This document shows, piece after piece, positions 1 through 10,535 of a stretch of 54,250 bases of DNA. Source of the stretch: an uncultured Prevotella sp. (GTDB lineage Bacteria; Bacteroidota; Bacteroidia; Bacteroidales; Bacteroidaceae); NCBI GenBank assembly GCA_900315635.1, contig OMZV01000016.1, forward strand, positions 1-54,250, read 5' to 3'. Each line of letters opens with the position of its first letter. The first letter of the stretch is position 1. The notes below the pieces were generated by a model. It did not search any database. It had not been told where the DNA came from and saw only the letters and a list, made by a program, of their open reading frames with translations. The translations under genes and the position numbers were made by a program.

Positions 1-135
1 GCACTACAAAGATACAAAAACTTTTGGACATTCCTTCTCTTTTCTCTTGATTTTTAAGACTTTAAGGGCGAGCTATTTGCAAGTGGGAAACTTTAGTTAA
101 CATTACTTACTAAAGGCTTTGCCGGGGCGGCATTA

Positions 136-3100
136 ATGCTTGCCGTTCCTTCAACAGCCCTGGCGCAAGGACACGTTATTACACAGATGTTCGGCAAGAA
201 GTCGACAGCTGTGAGCGCAACGCCTGTCAAAGCGCATCAAAACGTCCCCGGAAAATTCCTTGGCATAGTACAGAAGCCATCGGCTTTCCCAAGTTCACAC
301 AAGGTGTTCGTTCCCTACTCTGCCAAAAAACAGAGCATCAAGGGCAACCTGACAACGAACAACGATGTTGAACTGTGGGGCTCTATCTGCTATCAGGACA
401 CGTGGACACAGGATTACCGCCCGTACGGACTGTACACATTCAATGCCTCATCGCCAATTCAGGTCGATTCCATCGGACTTGATCCGATGTTGCAGGCTAA
501 TGGCGGTGCAGCATACTATGACGGGAAATACCACTATGTAAACTATCTGGCAATGCTTGCCAACGACCACCGCTACTATGAATATGATGTCGAGTCGAAG
601 CAGATAACACGCCGCGAGGACTTGCCCGACTATTCTCTTGTAGCCGAAGAGACCGCTTACGACGGTATTAACCACCGTGTTTACGGTATTTTCTGGGCTG
701 CCGACATGTCAGCACTACAGTTGGGTATTGCCGATTACAGCAATCTGACACGTACCACTATCGGCAATGTCCAGCACAACTATGTAGCATTAGGCGTTAC
801 CAGCAAGGACTCCATTTACGGAATCACCAACGATGGCGACCTCTACCGCATCAGTTCTGTCGACGCAACAGAGACCCTTATTAAGAATCTCGGCATAAAC
901 CTTCAGCCTTACGGCAATGGACAATACTATCTGCAGGGCGGTGAGATAGACCAGCGCACTGACTTTTTCTATTGGCTCTGTGTCGACAAGGACGGTCGTC
1001 ATACATTATATAAGGTAAATGTTGAGAACGGCGATCTGACCAAGATTGACGATATGCCTAACGGTTCCCAGCTTCAGGGTATCGTTATTCCTGACGCTGT
1101 TGACGGCAATGTTCCTGCAAGAGTTGAAGACGCACAGTTGATTTTCACTGACTCTACAACAAACGGAACACTTATGTTCACCGCTCCTGACAAGACTTAC
1201 AACGGCAACGACCTTACAGGAAATGTTAACTATACCGTTTCTAACAACGAAGGACAGACCATCGCTTCTGGTTCAGCACAGGCTGGCGCCGCTGTAAGCA
1301 TTAACGTTACACTTCCTGAAGGTGCTCAGCGTTTAGGTATAGTTGTAAGCAACGATAAGGGAAACTCACGTGAGGCTTTTGCAAACGCATGGGTAGGATT
1401 CGACACGCCGTCGCACCCTGAGAATGCAAAGCTCAACAAGGACAGCCTTACTGCTAAGGTTACATGGGACGCACCGTCATATACTCTGCATGACGGATAT
1501 ATGGGTGACCTCTCATACGATGTCTTCCGCTATTCAGAGAACGACTCACTGCAAGTTGCCAAAGGACTTAAGGCTACCCACTTCGAGGAGAACCTCCCTG
1601 AAGAGATCAACAACTACAACTATGTAATCTACGCGAAGAACAGTAAATACACAAGTTCTGGAATCAGCACTGATACTGCTTCTATCGGCAATTACATTAT
1701 TCCGCCTTATTCACAGGACTTCTCGACAGCAGCATCGGCAAACGGTTATCTCGTTCTTGACAAGGATAGCGACAACAAGACTTGGAATTATTCAGATGAA
1801 TGGAACGCATTCGAATGCCGTCCGGGAAATGATTCGTCAGACGACTGGCTGCTGACTCCATTCTTCAAGCTCGAGGGTTCACGCTCTTATCAGTTGTCTT
1901 TCCGCGCATGGAGCCCATTGTCTTACTATAAGGAGAAGTTCCATCTTGCTTACGGTACCGGTGACGATCCAACGTCATACACGCTTCTCGGCGACACAAT
2001 AAACCTGAATTCAACTGACGGAGACGACAGGAACATCTCATTAGAGATAAAGACTACTGCCGACGGACTCTACCGCATTGGCTTCCATAACATCAGCGAT
2101 GCCGGCTGGGAGGCTTATACAACAGTCATAGACAATATCAAGGTTGAGCCGCTTGCTTACTATGAGGCACCTGACTCTGCTACATCGTTCAAGATTACTC
2201 CTGACCCTCAGGGTGCTGCACAGTCTGTGCTCGCATTCAATGCTCCTACAGCAACTGTCAGCGGCAATCCTATCACTTCACTCGACAGCATAAGCATCGA
2301 GCGCAATGACTCGGTTGTTGCTATCCTCAAAGACGTTACTCCGGGTAAGGCTTTGACCTACACTGACACTAATGTCACACCAAACGGACTAAACACTTAT
2401 AAGGTATACGCCTTCAACGATAAAGGATTCGGACGTCCTGCAACAAAGACTGCATTCGTAGGACAGGATACTCCGGAGCCACCTGATGTTGACCTCATCG
2501 ACAACGCAACGGCTATTCATGCACAGTGGCAGAAGGTTTCAAACGTTGGCGAGAATGGATATTATGTCAACCCTGACCAAGTACACTACTGGATGTACGA
2601 TTGGTATTCAACTTACTATGGACCTTTCCCAGACCCAGACAAGCCTATATTCGAGGATATTGCTGAGACTTCATACGATATTCCGATGAATACCGACGCT
2701 GAAGTCAGCGATGAGGACGGCGGGCTCTATGGTCAGAAGATGATCTATTATATGGTTTCTGCATCGTCAGTTGGCGGTCATGGCAGCTTTATGTCTACAC
2801 AGCCTATCATCGTTGGTGCTCCTTATTCACTCCCGTTCAACGAGAGTTTCGCTAATGGAAACACCAGCCACTATATGTGGGATATGTACATGTATCAGTC
2901 AGACCTCAGCTTCGATAATGAGAAAGTACAGGACAACGACGGTGCTTCGCTTGCATGGAAGTCGTACACTGCAGGAGAAAAGGAGATTTACTACACCGGA
3001 AAGATTTCTCTCGAGGGTACAGTCAATCCACATGCTCTGTTCCAGGCTTACGGCACAAGTCGTGGCGGAGAGCTCATTGCCTTCGCTCAGACTCCTGACG

Positions 3101-4677
3101 GCAACCAGTACATTCTCAAGACCATTGATTACGACGCTAACAGTAATGGCGAATGGCAGGAAGCTAACCTTGACCTCAGCCAGTTCACTGACCAGCGGTA
3201 CATCATGCTCGGCTTCTTCTTCAACAACAACACAACTGATGGAGAAAGCTATGAGCCTGTAACCATTGGCATAGATAATATTCAGGTATTCGATGTTCTC
3301 GACTATAACCTCACGGCTGTGAGCGTCAAGCCTCCATATAAGTTGCATGCCGGAAAGTCAGACGATGTCAGCTTCATCTACAAGAACTATGGTTCTCACG
3401 AGGCAAAGAACTACACTGTAAACCTGTTTGTCGATGGTGAGAAGACTGATTCTGTTACATTCGACACTCCATTGGCTTCAATGGCACAGGATACTGTTGC
3501 TCTGAAAGCTAAAGTCCGTCCTGACGCTGGCGAAACAGTCAATGTTTATGCAACTATTGATTATGACCTCGACCTTGACCAGGATGACAATACCAGCAGC
3601 AGTGTAGAAGTCAATGTCGTTCCGACAACGCTGACAGCAGTCAACGACCTTGCTGCTTCTACAGCCGACAAGAACGTCAATCTGACTTGGACTACTCCTA
3701 TTCTGCCTACCGAGCAGTCGGTAACAGAGGACTTCGAAAGTTACACTCCATGGACCACGACTGACTTTGGCGACTGGAAGGTCGTAGATGGCTCCGGCGA
3801 CAATACTAACACGACATGGGGACTTGACTTCCCACACAAGGGCGAACCGTACGCATGGATTATCAGCAATCCTGGCAGCCAGAACTTAACTGACGAATGG
3901 CTTACACCTCACAGTGGCAGTCAGGCTGCAATGAGTTTCACTACATACGAAGAAGGAGAGAACTGGTGGGAGCAGAACCGTACCGTTGCCGACCACTGGC
4001 TTATCACTCCAAAGCTCTCAGGCAAGCAACAGACTATTTCATTCTACGCTACAGCTTATACTTCGTATTATGATGCCGATTCAGTAGAAGTTCTATACTC
4101 GCTGACTGACAACGACACTGCAAGCTTCATTCCTCTCGACTCATTCGCTTTGAGCACATCAGCAACAGCCGACGGTGATTGGGGCAATGCTTACAGCTTT
4201 ACAGTTCCTGAAGGAGCAAAGTACTTCGCTATTCGCCATATTTCAAATTCTACCGGATTTGTGGTACTCATCGATGATGTTTCATTCATCGCTGCTCCTG
4301 CTGAGGGCGCAATACTGGGCTACAATGTTTACAGAGACGCGAAGTTGGTAGGATACGTCAAGGCTAATGCTGACAAGTCCGACAACTACAGCTATGACGA
4401 TAGCTTCGATAATGCCGGTAACGGCTCTCACAGCTACAATGTAACTGTCGTCTATGAAAACGGCGAGTCTCCTTTCTCTAACACCGCTACTACTATTGTA
4501 GACGCTATAGCAAGCATCAACGCTTCATCGTCAATAGCTGGTCATGACGTTACAGTCTATGCACAGAACGGAGCGTTAGTAGCTAAAGGACGCGCAGAGA
4601 ACATTAATATTGCTTCGGGTGCTTACATCATCCGTGATAATGTAACCGGAAAGGTTTACCACATCACAAAGAAGTAA
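136..4677 (+). CDS. Large secreted multidomain protein (Fn3 / cleaved-adhesin type, T9SS-like C-terminus), start codon lost or displaced
   Basis: A 1513-residue extracellular protein with at least three choice-of-anchor-J/cleaved-adhesin-like modules (around residues 530-680, 905-1055 and 1195-1395), each with paired DDWLLTP- or DHWLITP-type strands, separated by fibronectin-III-like segments. The C-terminus (VTVYAQNGALVAKGRA, then YIIRDNVTGKVYHITKK) resembles a T9SS sorting domain, so surface export by T9SS is inferred. The start is abnormal. The hydrophobic signal-peptide core continues upstream of this ATG in frame (LLTKGFAGAALM) to a TAG at 94-96, with no ATG, GTG or TTG between them. Starting at 136 leaves only about 10 residues before the AQ cleavage-like site, too short for a signal peptide. 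Either the 5' end was altered by mutation or rearrangement, there is a sequence error, or a rare start is used. The exact ligand or function is not recognisable. Confidence 0.8.
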   Translation: MLAVPSTALAQGHVITQMFGKKSTAVSATPVKAHQNVPGKFLGIVQKPSAFPSSHKVFVPYSAKKQSIKGNLTTNNDVELWGSICYQDTWTQDYRPYGLYTFNASSPIQVDSIGLDPMLQANGGAAYYDGKYHYVNYLAMLANDHRYYEYDVESKQITRREDLPDYSLVAEETAYDGINHRVYGIFWAADMSALQLGIADYSNLTRTTIGNVQHNYVALGVTSKDSIYGITNDGDLYRISSVDATETLIKNLGINLQPYGNGQYYLQGGEIDQRTDFFYWLCVDKDGRHTLYKVNVENGDLTKIDDMPNGSQLQGIVIPDAVDGNVPARVEDAQLIFTDSTTNGTLMFTAPDKTYNGNDLTGNVNYTVSNNEGQTIASGSAQAGAAVSINVTLPEGAQRLGIVVSNDKGNSREAFANAWVGFDTPSHPENAKLNKDSLTAKVTWDAPSYTLHDGYMGDLSYDVFRYSENDSLQVAKGLKATHFEENLPEEINNYNYVIYAKNSKYTSSGISTDTASIGNYIIPPYSQDFSTAASANGYLVLDKDSDNKTWNYSDEWNAFECRPGNDSSDDWLLTPFFKLEGSRSYQLSFRAWSPLSYYKEKFHLAYGTGDDPTSYTLLGDTINLNSTDGDDRNISLEIKTTADGLYRIGFHNISDAGWEAYTTVIDNIKVEPLAYYEAPDSATSFKITPDPQGAAQSVLAFNAPTATVSGNPITSLDSISIERNDSVVAILKDVTPGKALTYTDTNVTPNGLNTYKVYAFNDKGFGRPATKTAFVGQDTPEPPDVDLIDNATAIHAQWQKVSNVGENGYYVNPDQVHYWMYDWYSTYYGPFPDPDKPIFEDIAETSYDIPMNTDAEVSDEDGGLYGQKMIYYMVSASSVGGHGSFMSTQPIIVGAPYSLPFNESFANGNTSHYMWDMYMYQSDLSFDNEKVQDNDGASLAWKSYTAGEKEIYYTGKISLEGTVNPHALFQAYGTSRGGELIAFAQTPDGNQYILKTIDYDANSNGEWQEANLDLSQFTDQRYIMLGFFFNNNTTDGESYEPVTIGIDNIQVFDVLDYNLTAVSVKPPYKLHAGKSDDVSFIYKNYGSHEAKNYTVNLFVDGEKTDSVTFDTPLASMAQDTVALKAKVRPDAGETVNVYATIDYDLDLDQDDNTSSSVEVNVVPTTLTAVNDLAASTADKNVNLTWTTPILPTEQSVTEDFESYTPWTTTDFGDWKVVDGSGDNTNTTWGLDFPHKGEPYAWIISNPGSQNLTDEWLTPHSGSQAAMSFTTYEEGENWWEQNRTVADHWLITPKLSGKQQTISFYATAYTSYYDADSVEVLYSLTDNDTASFIPLDSFALSTSATADGDWGNAYSFTVPEGAKYFAIRHISNSTGFVVLIDDVSFIAAPAEGAILGYNVYRDAKLVGYVKANADKSDNYSYDDSFDNAGNGSHSYNVTVVYENGESPFSNTATTIVDAIASINASSSIAGHDVTVYAQNGALVAKGRAENINIASGAYIIRDNVTGKVYHITKK

Positions 4678-4697
4678 AAGTCTTTTTCTTATATACA

Positions 4698-4735
4698 GGG
4701 GACGGTTCCCTTATTAAAGGAATCGTCCCCTTTTT
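4698..4735 (+). terminator. Rho-independent terminator after the large secreted protein
   Basis: Near-perfect stem GGGGACGGTTCC / GGAATCGTCCCC with a short loop, followed by TTTTT. It lies 20 bases after the stop codon at 4677 and separates this gene from the protease gene. Confidence 0.85.
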
Positions 4736-4780
4736 AGTTTATTGTCAATAAGATAAAACCAAGAACAAACCTACAACATA

Positions 4781-7318
4781 ATGAGTAAACTGAGAATATT
4801 CATAATAGCCTTGCTTCTCCTGACTATTAACTTTGTTGTTACCGCTGCACCTCGTTCATTGGCTCAAATGCGCCAAGCTGCACTGAGAGTTCTGTCTGCT
4901 CAACAACTGGGGGTGAAGCATGCTCCGAATGTAAAAGGACAAATAAAGCTATTGCGTCAAGAAAAAGGAACATGTATTTTAGGCTATGAAAACGGTGGAT
5001 TCGTTGTCGTAACGACTGACGACTTGTTGCCGGAAGTTATCGGCTATTCCGAAACAGCATACAAAGCTAACAGCGGCAATGAAGGATTTAAATGGTGGCT
5101 CAATGCCACAGAGAAAGCTGCAAGGGAAGTTATAAAGTCTGGAACGAAGCACATATCCATCGCTCCAGCAGACAATGGATTTCCGTCTGCTATCCCGGAA
5201 CTGCTTACTTCAAGGTGGGGACAAGAGACGCCGTATAACAATCTTTGTCCTATAGGTACTAGTACGAGCGGCAATGGTAGAGGAAGATGCATGACAGGAT
5301 GTGTTGCCACTGCTATGGCTCAAGTACTGAACTACTTCAAAAGCCCTTTAAAGGGAATCGGAACTTACACAATCGGCGTTAAACAAAACGGTGGTGGCAC
5401 TGACAGTACTACCATAGACTATGGAAGCACGGCATTCGATTGGGCTAACATTCTGGATGAATATCACGACGGAAGCTATACAACCGAAGAGGCGAATGCC
5501 GTGGCAACGCTGATGGTATGCTGTGGAGTAGCAGCCGATATGCAATACTATACTGATGGTTCAGGCACCCTTACACAGAACGCCGTTGACGGATTAAGAC
5601 GAAACTTCGGGTTCGCAAACGCAAGAATGCTCAAGCGTGCCGACAATGTATACCAGAACTGGATGGACACAATATATACCGAACTGAGCCACCTACGCCC
5701 GATTTACTATTCAGGAATGGACTCATACTATGGAGGCGGACATGCTTTCGTATTCGATGGATACGACAATCAGGGTAATGTACATGTCAATTGGGGATGG
5801 GAAGGCGACGCCAATGGATACTATGACGTACAATTGCTCAACGTGATGAATTATGACTTCACTGCCGATCAGGACATGATTATTGGTTTGCAAGGCGACT
5901 CTGCCATCATGGACACAGTCACAATTGAGAATAACAAAGCCGGAGGATTATCTACTGCCATACCGGAAGAAAACAGAACGTCTATAGCCTATCTAACTGT
6001 TACAGGCGAAATAAACTCTTCCGACCTTAAAATTATAAGAGAAATAGCCGGACGAGACTCTGAAGGTAAAGGTACTCGAGGACAATTAATGGACCTAGAT
6101 ATAAGCAATGCAAAGATTGTTTCCGGCGGAGAACCATACCTGGCAGAAGATGGCGAAGCGTTTACTACAAGCGACAACGAGATTCCTTACAAGGCATTCT
6201 ACGCTACAAGACTCAGAACTATCGCCCTGCCAACCTCCACCGAATATATCAAGCCTGGTGCTTTCACCGCCTGCAATCGTCTTGATACTGTAGCATTAGC
6301 AAAGGATTATGGCAAAGGTTTCACCATAGACGGCAAGTTAATTTATTCGGAAGACACTACAGAACTTATTGGCTCGCTGCCAAATGTCGAAGGAGACATA
6401 ACCTTACCACAAACTGTCACTACTATAGATGATTATGCCCTCTACAATTCTCATGGAGTAACAAGCATTACAATTCCATCATCGGTAACAAACATTGGAG
6501 TTGCAGCCTTGTCCAGCAATGGTCTGACAACAATAAAGATTTACGCAAAGAAGATTCCTGCTACAGGTGACAAATGCTTTTCAAACGTCGATAAAACAGC
6601 TTGTACGTTGCTTGTTCCTGCCGGATGCAAGAAAGCTTACTCTGAGGCAAAGCAATGGAAAGAGTTCGTCGGAACGAGAAAGGATGGCATAAAGGAATTC
6701 GGTACCATACTTAAAGCACGCAATGCAATACGTGAATATGGTGATGACAATCCTAAATTTGGATGGGAAAAGGTTGGTGAAAACGTAACAGGACGACCGA
6801 CTGTTACATGCATAGCCGACAAGAATTCACCAGTTGGGGAGTATACAATAGTCATTGGCTATGGTACTATAGACTCTACTGACGTAAAACTTCAAAACGG
6901 AACACTCAGAGTGACTGCAGCTCCGCTTACCGTTAAAGCAGACGACCAGACCCGTTCTATTGGTGAAACAAACCCGGATTTAACATATACATGTTCCGGA
7001 TTTAAGAACAACGAAAATGACACCGTGTTCACTATAAAGCCATTATTAACAACGACAGCTGTTACAGGCAGCCCAATAGGTGATTATCCTATCTATGTAA
7101 GCGGAGGCGAAGCAGCAAATTATGAGCTCAACTATGTTGAAGGAGTTCTACATATAACCGATACTACAACAGGAATTTCTTCGATAGAAGCCTCATCCTA
7201 CAATGGCGGAGGCTTCGTCTACTCCATTAGTGGTCAACGGGTTTCAAATCCAAAGAATGGTCTCTATATCATTCAAAAGGACGGAAAAACCTATAAGAAG
7301 GTCGTAAAACAACCTTAA
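4781..7318 (+). CDS. Secreted C10 (streptopain-like) cysteine protease with BspA-type repeats and MBG domain
   Basis: An 845-residue protease precursor. A signal peptide (residues 1-22) is followed by a Spi-type propeptide (about 25-115) and a C10 peptidase domain (about 130-375). The catalytic pair is visible: Cys174 in TGCVATAMAQ and His321 in GGGHAFVFDGYD, with a following NWGWEGDANGYY strand. After the catalytic domain come BspA-like leucine-rich repeats (about 480-620, for example LRTIALPTSTEYIKPGAF), an MBG-type immunoglobulin-like module (about 705-790) and a T9SS-like tail (GLYIIQKDGKTYKKVVKQP). C10 enzymes such as streptopain and interpain A are secreted broad-specificity proteases. 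Combining one with BspA repeats suggests a surface-tethered protease acting on host or neighbouring proteins (inference). The start ATG follows an A-rich leader and begins a standard signal sequence. Confidence 0.92.
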   Translation: MSKLRIFIIALLLLTINFVVTAAPRSLAQMRQAALRVLSAQQLGVKHAPNVKGQIKLLRQEKGTCILGYENGGFVVVTTDDLLPEVIGYSETAYKANSGNEGFKWWLNATEKAAREVIKSGTKHISIAPADNGFPSAIPELLTSRWGQETPYNNLCPIGTSTSGNGRGRCMTGCVATAMAQVLNYFKSPLKGIGTYTIGVKQNGGGTDSTTIDYGSTAFDWANILDEYHDGSYTTEEANAVATLMVCCGVAADMQYYTDGSGTLTQNAVDGLRRNFGFANARMLKRADNVYQNWMDTIYTELSHLRPIYYSGMDSYYGGGHAFVFDGYDNQGNVHVNWGWEGDANGYYDVQLLNVMNYDFTADQDMIIGLQGDSAIMDTVTIENNKAGGLSTAIPEENRTSIAYLTVTGEINSSDLKIIREIAGRDSEGKGTRGQLMDLDISNAKIVSGGEPYLAEDGEAFTTSDNEIPYKAFYATRLRTIALPTSTEYIKPGAFTACNRLDTVALAKDYGKGFTIDGKLIYSEDTTELIGSLPNVEGDITLPQTVTTIDDYALYNSHGVTSITIPSSVTNIGVAALSSNGLTTIKIYAKKIPATGDKCFSNVDKTACTLLVPAGCKKAYSEAKQWKEFVGTRKDGIKEFGTILKARNAIREYGDDNPKFGWEKVGENVTGRPTVTCIADKNSPVGEYTIVIGYGTIDSTDVKLQNGTLRVTAAPLTVKADDQTRSIGETNPDLTYTCSGFKNNENDTVFTIKPLLTTTAVTGSPIGDYPIYVSGGEAANYELNYVEGVLHITDTTTGISSIEASSYNGGGFVYSISGQRVSNPKNGLYIIQKDGKTYKKVVKQP

Positions 7319-7349
7319 GACTTCCTATATATCTTATACTTTATAATCA

Positions 7350-7391
7350 AAAATCCCTCAGTAAAGCACTGATTCTTTATTGAGGGATTTT
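7350..7391. terminator. Bidirectional terminator between converging genes
   Basis: Inverted repeat AAAATCCCTCA...TGAGGGATTTT with an extended stem (GTAAAG/CTTTAT) in the 94-base gap between the protease gene (plus) and the RND gene (minus). The A/T tracts on both sides suit termination in both directions. Confidence 0.75.
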
Positions 7392-7412
7392 CTTTATTGT
7401 AATCGTCTTCCT

Positions 7413-10400
7413 CTACCTGCTCATCATTCTGACTTCCTTGCCGAGGCGCTTGGCAGGGTCTTCCATGAAACGCCAGTAGGCGACAGGCATGACGGCGAGG
7501 ATGAAGAACATAGTGATGAGGGTACCCCAGAAGATGACGGCAGCCATAGGCATCCAGAGACTACTGCCGCCGAGGAGCATCGGGACGACACCCATAGACG
7601 CACAAGCCGACGTGAGGAAGATAGGACGCATACGTTCCTTTGCAGCCTCAAGGATAGAGTCACGCATAGACAAGCCCTTGGTGTTGTAGAGCTCATGGGC
7701 ATAGTCGAAGAGGATTATACCATTGCGCACGAGGACTCCCATCAGCGAGACGAAGCCGAGGACACACGTCAGGCTCAGGTCGATGCCGGACATGAGGATA
7801 CCCGCGGCAGCTCCGAAGACACAGAGCGAAAGGGAACAGAGCATGATGAGCGACTCGCGGACATCACGGAAGTGCCATATCAGGACAACGAAGATGATGG
7901 CTATAGCGATGATGAGGGCACTGATGATGTTAGGCATCTGTTCCTGGTCGACCTCATACTGACCGCCGTAGGAAACACTGACATTCGATGGAAGGTTCAT
8001 TCCCGATACCATCTTCATTATCTGTCCGGTGAGTTTCTCGACGTTCTTGTTCTGGTCGACCTCGGCAATAACCGATATGGTGCGCAGACCGTTGCGGTGG
8101 ACAATCTGTCCGTACTCCATCTTGTTCTCGACGGTGGCAATCTCACGCAGCGGAACGCTCTTCAGTCCGCCGACAACCGGTATCTGCTCGTTGAGCAGGT
8201 CGTTGACCGACGCGCTGTCGGAATGCTTCGACTTGATGACACACTTAGGTCCGTAATCGCCGTCCCACATCTGCGCCACAGGCAATCCGGTGGAATATCG
8301 CATGGCAAGGGTCATCTGCACGGCGGCATTAGTAAGTCCGAGGCGTGAGGCGGAATTATCGTTGAGTTTAACACGGGTGGTGGCTAGCGGCTCACGGAAG
8401 TCGGTGCGGACGAGCTCCAGACCGTCGACATGGCGGAGATGGGCTACAACAGTGTCGGCAGCCTTGTTAATGCTGGCAAGGTCGTCGCCGGTGATACGCA
8501 CCTCGATAGGGTTCTCTTCCTTACTGTACGACAGGTGCTTTATCTTGACAATGCCCTCGGAGAAGTAGTTGGTGTACTTCTTCTTAGCCTCACGGACGAT
8601 GTCCTCGGTATCGTCGATACCGGTTGTATTGACGATGAACTGGGCGAAGTTGTCGCTAGGAATCTGCGGAGCGTAGGTCGTCTGGAATCGGGGCGACGAC
8701 ATTCCGTGGAAGTTTGCCACGGAGACAACCCTCGGATCTTTCCTCAGCATGTGCTCCAGCGAGTCGGAGAGCTCAGTTGTTCGAGCCACGGTAGTACCCG
8801 TAGGCATGAATATCTCGACGGCGAACTGGTCGCGCTGGGCTATTGGCATGAGCTTCTGAGGCAGGCTGATGAACAGCAACGAACCAAAGACGATGGTCAC
8901 CACGGCAACAGTCAGCACGGCTCGATGGTGGGCAAAGCACTTCTCGATAGCCCAGTTGTAGAACCGCTGCATGTAGTCGAGCAGGTTGAACGCCTTCTTG
9001 CCGTTCTTGGTTACGCCGGTCTCAATAGGCTTGCGGATGCAATAGTACATCAGGATAGGCAGGAGGGTCTGCGCTATAATCATGCTGACGAAGAGGACAA
9101 TGGTGATAGCCCACGGGAACATCTTCAGGAAGTCGTGCATGACACCCGTCATCGTGACGAGGAACGGGAAGAAGGTTATACTGATGCAGAGCGTTGCCGA
9201 GAAGATACTCTTCAGGAAGTGGCGTGTCGCCTCGACAGCACTCTTCCATCGGGTCATGCCCGCGGCAAGGTTGTTGACATAGCCGTCGATGATGACTATG
9301 GAGTCGTCGACAATCATTCCGAGGGTCATGATGAGGGCGGCAAGGGTCACGGTGTTGAGCTCAAGGTCGAAGATGTAGAACAGTCCGAGAGAGATGAATA
9401 TCGTCACCGGCATTGTCGCGGCGGCAACGGCTGCCACCTGACGCGGCATGATGAGCACGACGACAAGGAGTACGGTGGCAATGGCTATGAGCAACTCACG
9501 AAGGAAGTCGAAAATGGAGTTGTCGACAACCTGCTTCTGGTCGGTTATCTTGCTGACCTTGACGTCATGAGGGAGCTCAGCCTCAACGTTGGCTAACTTC
9601 TTGTTGACCTCAGTTCCCATGCTCGATATGTCCTTGCCCTTCTTGTTGGTGACGGAGAGGAGCAACGCCTTCGTGCCGTTGACGGTGACGTAAGAGTCGA
9701 GGTCTGGGTATTCGTACTTCACCGTGGCGACATCCTTCAGGCGGACAATGTTACCGCGAATGTCGCTGTAGACAATGGCGTTCTCTACATCATATATTTT
9801 GTTAAGGCTCGGGTCGACATAAACAGGACTTTTATAGTCTTTGTCGCCGATGCGCCCGCCCGTCGAAGTGAATCCCTTTCCGGCGAGAGCCTGAGCCACG
9901 GAAATGGTGTTGACAGCAAAGTGGGACAGCTTGTCGTTGTCGAGATATATGGCTATCTGCGGCATTTGCATTCCGACAACGCTCATCTTTCCGACACTCG
10001 GTATGAGTCGGAGCGAGTCCTCAATGGTCTTCATATAGTCGTTGAGCTCACGGTAGGTCTTGTCCTTGCTCTCAAGGGAGATAAGCTCGGAGCTTACATC
10101 ACCGAAATCGTCCTGCACCTGAACGGTAAGGACGCCGACCGGCAGATGGGCTGTCTTGAAAGCCTGAACGCCATGCTTGAACTTCGACCAGAACTCGTCG
10201 TTGTCCTCAAGGTCCTCATTGAGCTCGACGACAATGATGCTCATTCCGTCACGCGAGTAGGAATAGGTCTTTTCCTTGAGTACTTCCTTGTAGGTGAATA
10301 TATAGTTCTCGAGAGGTTTCGTTACTTCCTGCTCGACTTCCTCTGACGTGGCGCCGGGATAGACGGCGGCAACAATGCCCTCGCGGACGGTATAGTCAGG

Positions 10401-10526
10401 GAATTCGTTCTTATTGATCTTTGCCAGTCCGTAGACTCCGAGAGCCACAAGGCACGTCACCAGCATGATGACTATCTGGCGGTAGTAGAGGCATATCTCC
10501 TGAAATGGTCTTCTCTTCTTTCTCAT
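7413..10526 (-). CDS. RND-family efflux transporter inner-membrane permease
   Basis: A 1037-residue RND pump of usual length. It has an N-terminal transmembrane helix, a large periplasmic porter domain, then helices 2-6 (ATVLLVVVLIMPRQVA onward), a second porter domain and helices 7-12. The proton-relay aspartates of transmembrane helix 4 are present as a pair in GMIVDDSIVIIDGYV. Where AcrB has its helix-10 lysine there is Arg/Asn (GVLVRNGIILFDYAHEL). It starts 9 bases after the adaptor gene stops, so the two form an operon. It should use the proton gradient to export small molecules with the adaptor and an outer-membrane channel. No TolC/OprM gene is in this window. The substrate cannot be told from sequence. 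The divergent HAE/HME character makes a drug versus metal assignment unsafe. Confidence 0.92.
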   Translation of the reverse strand: MRKKRRPFQEICLYYRQIVIMLVTCLVALGVYGLAKINKNEFPDYTVREGIVAAVYPGATSEEVEQEVTKPLENYIFTYKEVLKEKTYSYSRDGMSIIVVELNEDLEDNDEFWSKFKHGVQAFKTAHLPVGVLTVQVQDDFGDVSSELISLESKDKTYRELNDYMKTIEDSLRLIPSVGKMSVVGMQMPQIAIYLDNDKLSHFAVNTISVAQALAGKGFTSTGGRIGDKDYKSPVYVDPSLNKIYDVENAIVYSDIRGNIVRLKDVATVKYEYPDLDSYVTVNGTKALLLSVTNKKGKDISSMGTEVNKKLANVEAELPHDVKVSKITDQKQVVDNSIFDFLRELLIAIATVLLVVVLIMPRQVAAVAAATMPVTIFISLGLFYIFDLELNTVTLAALIMTLGMIVDDSIVIIDGYVNNLAAGMTRWKSAVEATRHFLKSIFSATLCISITFFPFLVTMTGVMHDFLKMFPWAITIVLFVSMIIAQTLLPILMYYCIRKPIETGVTKNGKKAFNLLDYMQRFYNWAIEKCFAHHRAVLTVAVVTIVFGSLLFISLPQKLMPIAQRDQFAVEIFMPTGTTVARTTELSDSLEHMLRKDPRVVSVANFHGMSSPRFQTTYAPQIPSDNFAQFIVNTTGIDDTEDIVREAKKKYTNYFSEGIVKIKHLSYSKEENPIEVRITGDDLASINKAADTVVAHLRHVDGLELVRTDFREPLATTRVKLNDNSASRLGLTNAAVQMTLAMRYSTGLPVAQMWDGDYGPKCVIKSKHSDSASVNDLLNEQIPVVGGLKSVPLREIATVENKMEYGQIVHRNGLRTISVIAEVDQNKNVEKLTGQIMKMVSGMNLPSNVSVSYGGQYEVDQEQMPNIISALIIAIAIIFVVLIWHFRDVRESLIMLCSLSLCVFGAAAGILMSGIDLSLTCVLGFVSLMGVLVRNGIILFDYAHELYNTKGLSMRDSILEAAKERMRPIFLTSACASMGVVPMLLGGSSLWMPMAAVIFWGTLITMFFILAVMPVAYWRFMEDPAKRLGKEVRMMSR

Positions 10527-10535
10527 GGCTCTCCT

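Noticed and set aside
8430-9596. A 388-codon open frame on the plus strand, and a shorter one at 7380-8348
   Set aside because: They lie wholly opposite the RND pump gene. Their composition (Asp/Glu/His/Arg-rich runs) is the usual shadow of a strongly biased coding strand, with no recognisable domain.
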